Part shown: one piece after another, positions 5,683 to 8,282 of the stretch
How positions within the stretch are numbered: position 1 is the first letter of the stretch
Layout of the letters: each line of letters starts with the position of its first letter
Source: an uncultured Eubacteriales bacterium
GTDB lineage: Bacteria; Bacillota; Clostridia; Christensenellales; UBA1242
Assembly: GCA_900557655.1 (NCBI GenBank)
Contig: USTX01000023.1
Location: 1-8,282 of the forward strand
Direction of reading: 5' to 3'
DNA: 8,282 bases
The notes under the pieces: model-generated
Told to the model about the DNA's origin: nothing
The model's input: the letters and a program-made list of their open reading frames with translations, nothing else
Database searches by the model: none
Translations under genes and position numbers: made by a program

Positions 5683-7596
5683 ATGGATAAAAACAAACTA
5701 ATAAATAAAACTAACTATTTTTACAACCAAGAAAAAGACGAGGAAATTGTGCGCTTTGTTAAAACCGAATTTGACCGCAGACGTGAAGAGCGCAGACCGT
5801 TTGACCTTATTTGGGAGCTTAATATGAACTTTGTTTGCGGGAACCAATATTGCGCAATCAGCCCTAAGGGAGAGATAACGGATAGCGAGAAGGCTTTTTA
5901 TTGGGAGTGTAGAGAAGTGTATAACCACATCGCGCCGATTGTTGAAACAAGGCTAGCCAAGTTAAACAAGGTTAGGCCGATGGCAAGCGTTAAGCCAGCA
6001 AGCAGTGAGCAAAACGATGTGTTTTGTGCGAGATTGTCACGCGCGCTGTTAGACTATTCGCGTCATAAAAACAAGCTTTCAAAACTTGTAAGTGAGGCAA
6101 CAGCGTGGAGCGAGGTAACGGGCACAGCCTTTTATAAAGTTGTTTGGAACAGCGCAGGGGGTGACATTATTGGCAAAACGGAAGGCAAGGATGGTAATGA
6201 TATTTTTTCGGGCGACGTTGACATTTCGGTTTGCCCGCCATTTGAAATTTTCCCAGATAGTCTTGGGGCGAATGGTATTGAGGGCGCGCAGAGCATAATT
6301 CATGCCCGCGCCGTGCCCGCTAACCTTGTTAAAAAGCAGTTTGGCATTGATGAAGAGGGACAAGACCTTGACGCATTGACCCTTGACAGTGACAGCTTTA
6401 TTTCGGGCCTTTCAGGGCGCAGCAATGTGACCAAGGTGACCAAGGTGACTAAACACAATCAAACGATGGTGATTGAATATTATCAGCGGCCAGACGCCGA
6501 CTTTCCAGAAGGCAGGCTTATCATCGTTGTTGGCAATCATTTGGCATTTGATGGTGCGCTTCCGTACGTCACGGGCGAGGGAAACGCGCGCGAACTGCCG
6601 TTTGTGTGTCAGGTTTCAACAAGCCAAGTTGGGCAGTTTTTCGGGTCAAGCGTTGTTGAAAGGTGCATCCCTATTCAGCGCGCGTATAACGCCATCAAAA
6701 ATCGAAAGCACGAATTTTTGTCACGCCTTGCGGGAGGTGTTTTGGCGGTTGAGGACGGCTCGGTTGACGTTGATGAACTGCAACAAGACGGCCTTGCGCC
6801 CGGTAAGATTTTGATTTATCGCGCGGGGTCGCCAATTCCTAAGTTTATGGATGCTGGCGATGTTCCGTTTGACTTTAATCGCGAAGAAGACAGGCTTTTA
6901 AACGAGTTTATCACCGTTAGTGGTGTAAGCGAGTTGATGCGCGACAGTGCGGTGCCGACGGCGGTTACAAGCGGTACGGCGCTTAGCCTTTTGATTGAGC
7001 AAGACGAGACGCGTCTTTCAGTTACCGCCGAATATATCCGCGAGGCTATAAAAGAAATTGCGCGAATGACTCTTGAATTGTATCACCAGTTCGCGACAAC
7101 CAAGCGCTTGTGTCAGATAAGTGACGACAACGGCGAAAGCGAGGCATATTACTTTACGGGCAGCGATTTGACGTGTTTTGACATCGTGCTTGACAGTCAA
7201 AACGAACTGACCGAGTCGCCAGCGCAACGCAAAAGTATGATGATTGATATGTTTAAGATGGGTTTGTTTCATGACGAGGATGGAAAGCTGTCTAACCGCG
7301 TCCGCTTTAAGCTTTTAGAGGGGCTTGGGTTTGGGCTTTGGGACTTTGCCCAAGACGAAAGGCAGATGCAGGTGCGTCGCGCGGATAAAGAGAACTTAAA
7401 CGTTACGGCGCGGATGGTGCCTGGCGAGTTTGACGATCACAAAATTCATATCGAAGAGCATAAAAAATATCTGCTTTCGCCAGAGTGTGAAGCGCGCGGG
7501 AAAGAGTATTGCGACAACCTATCTGCGCATATTATTGCGCACAAAAATATGAGCATAAGTGACACTGCCTTTGACGGCCTTGAAAAAAAACAATAA
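5683..7596 (+). CDS. Phage portal protein (P22-like)
   Basis: This protein forms the ring at one capsid vertex through which terminase drives DNA and to which the tail attaches. From ATG 5683 it has 637 residues, typical of P22-type portals. Visible landmarks: YNHIAPIVETRLAKLNKVRP at about 80-99 (early helical region), the stem/clip-like IPIQRAYNAIKNRKHEF near 329-345, SGVSELMRDS at 413-422, GTALSLLIEQDETRLS at 431-446 leading into a long helix, and the His-rich C-terminal FDDHKIHIEEHKKYLL near 583-598. The frame is open in-phase from TTG 5650, but that codon lies inside the terminator-like stem; GGAG at 5674-5677, five bases before ATG 5683, decides the start. It follows the TerS-like gene across a 188-bp spacer. 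The downstream scaffold/capsid genes that should come next are missing. Confidence 0.9.
   Translation: MDKNKLINKTNYFYNQEKDEEIVRFVKTEFDRRREERRPFDLIWELNMNFVCGNQYCAISPKGEITDSEKAFYWECREVYNHIAPIVETRLAKLNKVRPMASVKPASSEQNDVFCARLSRALLDYSRHKNKLSKLVSEATAWSEVTGTAFYKVVWNSAGGDIIGKTEGKDGNDIFSGDVDISVCPPFEIFPDSLGANGIEGAQSIIHARAVPANLVKKQFGIDEEGQDLDALTLDSDSFISGLSGRSNVTKVTKVTKHNQTMVIEYYQRPDADFPEGRLIIVVGNHLAFDGALPYVTGEGNARELPFVCQVSTSQVGQFFGSSVVERCIPIQRAYNAIKNRKHEFLSRLAGGVLAVEDGSVDVDELQQDGLAPGKILIYRAGSPIPKFMDAGDVPFDFNREEDRLLNEFITVSGVSELMRDSAVPTAVTSGTALSLLIEQDETRLSVTAEYIREAIKEIARMTLELYHQFATTKRLCQISDDNGESEAYYFTGSDLTCFDIVLDSQNELTESPAQRKSMMIDMFKMGLFHDEDGKLSNRVRFKLLEGLGFGLWDFAQDERQMQVRRADKENLNVTARMVPGEFDDHKIHIEEHKKYLLSPECEARGKEYCDNLSAHIIAHKNMSISDTAFDGLEKKQ
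6427..6453 (+). repeat. 9-bp tandem repeat inside the portal gene
   Basis: GTGACCAAG occurs twice exactly (6427-6435, 6436-6444) and once as GTGACTAAA (6445-6453), encoding VTK three times in frame. It lies in a probable surface loop before an IEYYQR strand. Such slippage-prone units change loop length without shifting the frame. Confidence 0.85.
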
Positions 7597-7619
7597 TAAA
7601 GGCATTAAAAAGTGTTGGC

Positions 7620-7634
7620 GGAGGTAAGAGGAGC
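7620..7634 (+). promoter_or_regulatory. Orphan ribosome-binding site after the portal gene
   Basis: GGAGG (7620-7624) and AGAGGAG (7628-7634) are strong Shine-Dalgarno words 24 bases after the portal stop, where a next morphogenesis gene should begin. No ATG follows within useful distance, and the only nearby GTG (7647) meets TAA after two codons. The site therefore seems cut off from its gene, which places a sequence join shortly after it. Confidence 0.6.
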
Positions 7635-7649
7635 GAAAAGTAAAAAGTG

Positions 7650-7923
7650 AAAGCTTAAGCTCTTTAAAAAAAGGCAATATAATTTGCTCCAGCATAGAGA
7701 TATTGGTTGGATTGTATCTGCTTGGAATTTGAATTAAAAGAATTCTTTTTGGAGTTGTCAAGGGAATTTTAAATTCTTCCAGTAAATGAAGGATATACTC
7801 CTGGTTTGTGGTTTCATTTCTGATAAGAGAATCAATCAGATAATGTTTCTGGTCAGACTGATTCTTACTGACCATATTTACTTCACGTTCCCGAATAAGA
7901 AGTTTTGTAATCCTTTCAGCCAA
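7650..7923 (-). pseudogene. Internal fragment of a regulator-like protein (possibly AraC-family)
   Basis: On the minus strand, roughly 7920 to 7666 encodes a sensible protein stretch: AERITKLLIREREVN, then HYLIDSLIRN, LLEEFKIPL, KRILLIQIPSRYN and MLEQIILPFF. This resembles the central, non-DNA-binding part of AraC-type regulators from Lachnospiraceae-like bacteria, between an N-terminal sensor and the HTH. The open frame runs on from 8025 to 7519, but its outer parts are antisense to the ATPase fragment and to the portal gene, so they are not real. Neither a start nor a C-terminal HTH is present. Base use is less GC-rich than the ATPase piece and lacks the GCG/CGC-rich codons of the phage genes. 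The edges are approximate and the family guess is tentative. Confidence 0.45.
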
Positions 7924-8282
7924 ATGAGCATACAGACCCATGCCTTTACCGTGCTTGGCATGAGCCAGCTTGTGCATGCGGTAGGAATGAGAGATGTGAA
8001 CTGTTCTGTTTTCCGGATGAAGCATTTAGATAATCCTTATATGCTTCTTGCTCTTTCTCTGGGGATGGCCCTTCAGCTTCTGGTAACAGAGATCCCTTAT
8101 TTTGTGGAGCTGTTTGGTACCAGAAGACTGTCCCTTGCGGAATGGGGAAGGCTGGGGCTTTTGTGTCTGATGCCGCTTGCACTTCATGAGCTTTTGGTGC
8201 TGTCCAGATTTCTTGGGGAAAGGCAGGAAGCGCAGGGAGAGGCGCTAAAACAGGCGGAGAAAGGCCAGGATAAGGAGAATGA
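7924..8282 (+). pseudogene. C-terminal fragment of a P-type cation-transporting ATPase
   Basis: The frame beginning near 7924 reads to the window edge (119 codons, no stop yet) and matches the last membrane helices of calcium-type P-type ATPases, pumps that move cations across the membrane using ATP. The markers are HAFTVLGMSQLVHAVGMR (end of the eighth helix), VFRMKHLDNPYM, a hydrophobic helix at about 40-60 (LLALSLGMALQLLV) and another at about 74-97 (GLLCLMPLALHELLVL), then a charged tail. All the catalytic parts, including the DKTGT phosphorylation site, are missing upstream, where the sequence switches to the antisense regulator piece. The ATG at 7924 is an internal Met, not a start. It is more GC-rich than the phage part. 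Family identity is confident; whether the pump is for Ca2+ is not shown. Confidence 0.75.

Noticed and set aside
7519..8025. A 168-codon minus-strand ORF as one intact gene
   Set aside because: Its first 35 codons are antisense to the ATPase fragment and its last part is antisense to the portal gene; only the middle looks like protein, so it spans two joins by chance.
1..8282. CRISPR array, tRNA or rRNA genes, insertion sequence ends
   Set aside because: I saw no regularly spaced repeats with unique spacers, no cloverleaf-like gene and no transposase or terminal inverted repeats.

Overview
The window looks like part of a tailed-phage genome or prophage from an uncultured, low-to-moderate GC Bacillota (Clostridia-like) host, with a right end that does not seem to belong to it. 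The Bacillota assignment is inferred from AT-rich spacers, purine-rich Shine-Dalgarno sites, RinA/ArpU-style late regulation and the style of the packaging proteins. No rRNA, tRNA, integrase or att site is visible to settle host or lifestyle.

Layout. 1-469 (-): N-terminal part of a secreted lipoprotein that runs off the left edge. 470-1120: AT-rich non-coding stretch with a perfect inverted repeat and short direct repeats. 1121-1864 (+): DNA-binding protein with a sigma-70 region-4-like helix-turn-helix at its C-terminus, best read as a RinA/ArpU-type late-gene activator. 1859-3166 (-): two-pass membrane protein with a large external part, convergent with the regulator and overlapping its stop codon by 6 bp. 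3167-3470: AT-rich spacer with a 20-bp direct repeat. 3483-4937 (+): large terminase subunit. 5015-5494 (+): small protein resembling the C-terminal half of small terminase subunits, without the HTH. 5495-5682: spacer with two hairpins, the second a classic intrinsic-terminator shape just before the portal gene. 5683-7596 (+): P22-like portal protein.

How the genes fit together. The + strand genes form a packaging module: TerL cuts and pumps DNA, the TerS-like protein may recognise DNA or assist TerL, and the portal is the ring through which DNA enters the capsid. The regulator would be expected to switch this module on. The two minus-strand envelope proteins are not packaging genes and could be host-altering cargo or flanking host genes.

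After the portal stop a strong ribosome-binding site at 7620-7634 has no gene behind it. Instead there are about 270 bp antisense to the middle of a regulator-like protein, followed by the C-terminal end of a P-type cation ATPase on the + strand. Phage operon, regulator piece and ATPase piece join without intact genes between them, so the right 600 bp is probably a chimeric join (assembly or library artefact) or a heavily rearranged locus.
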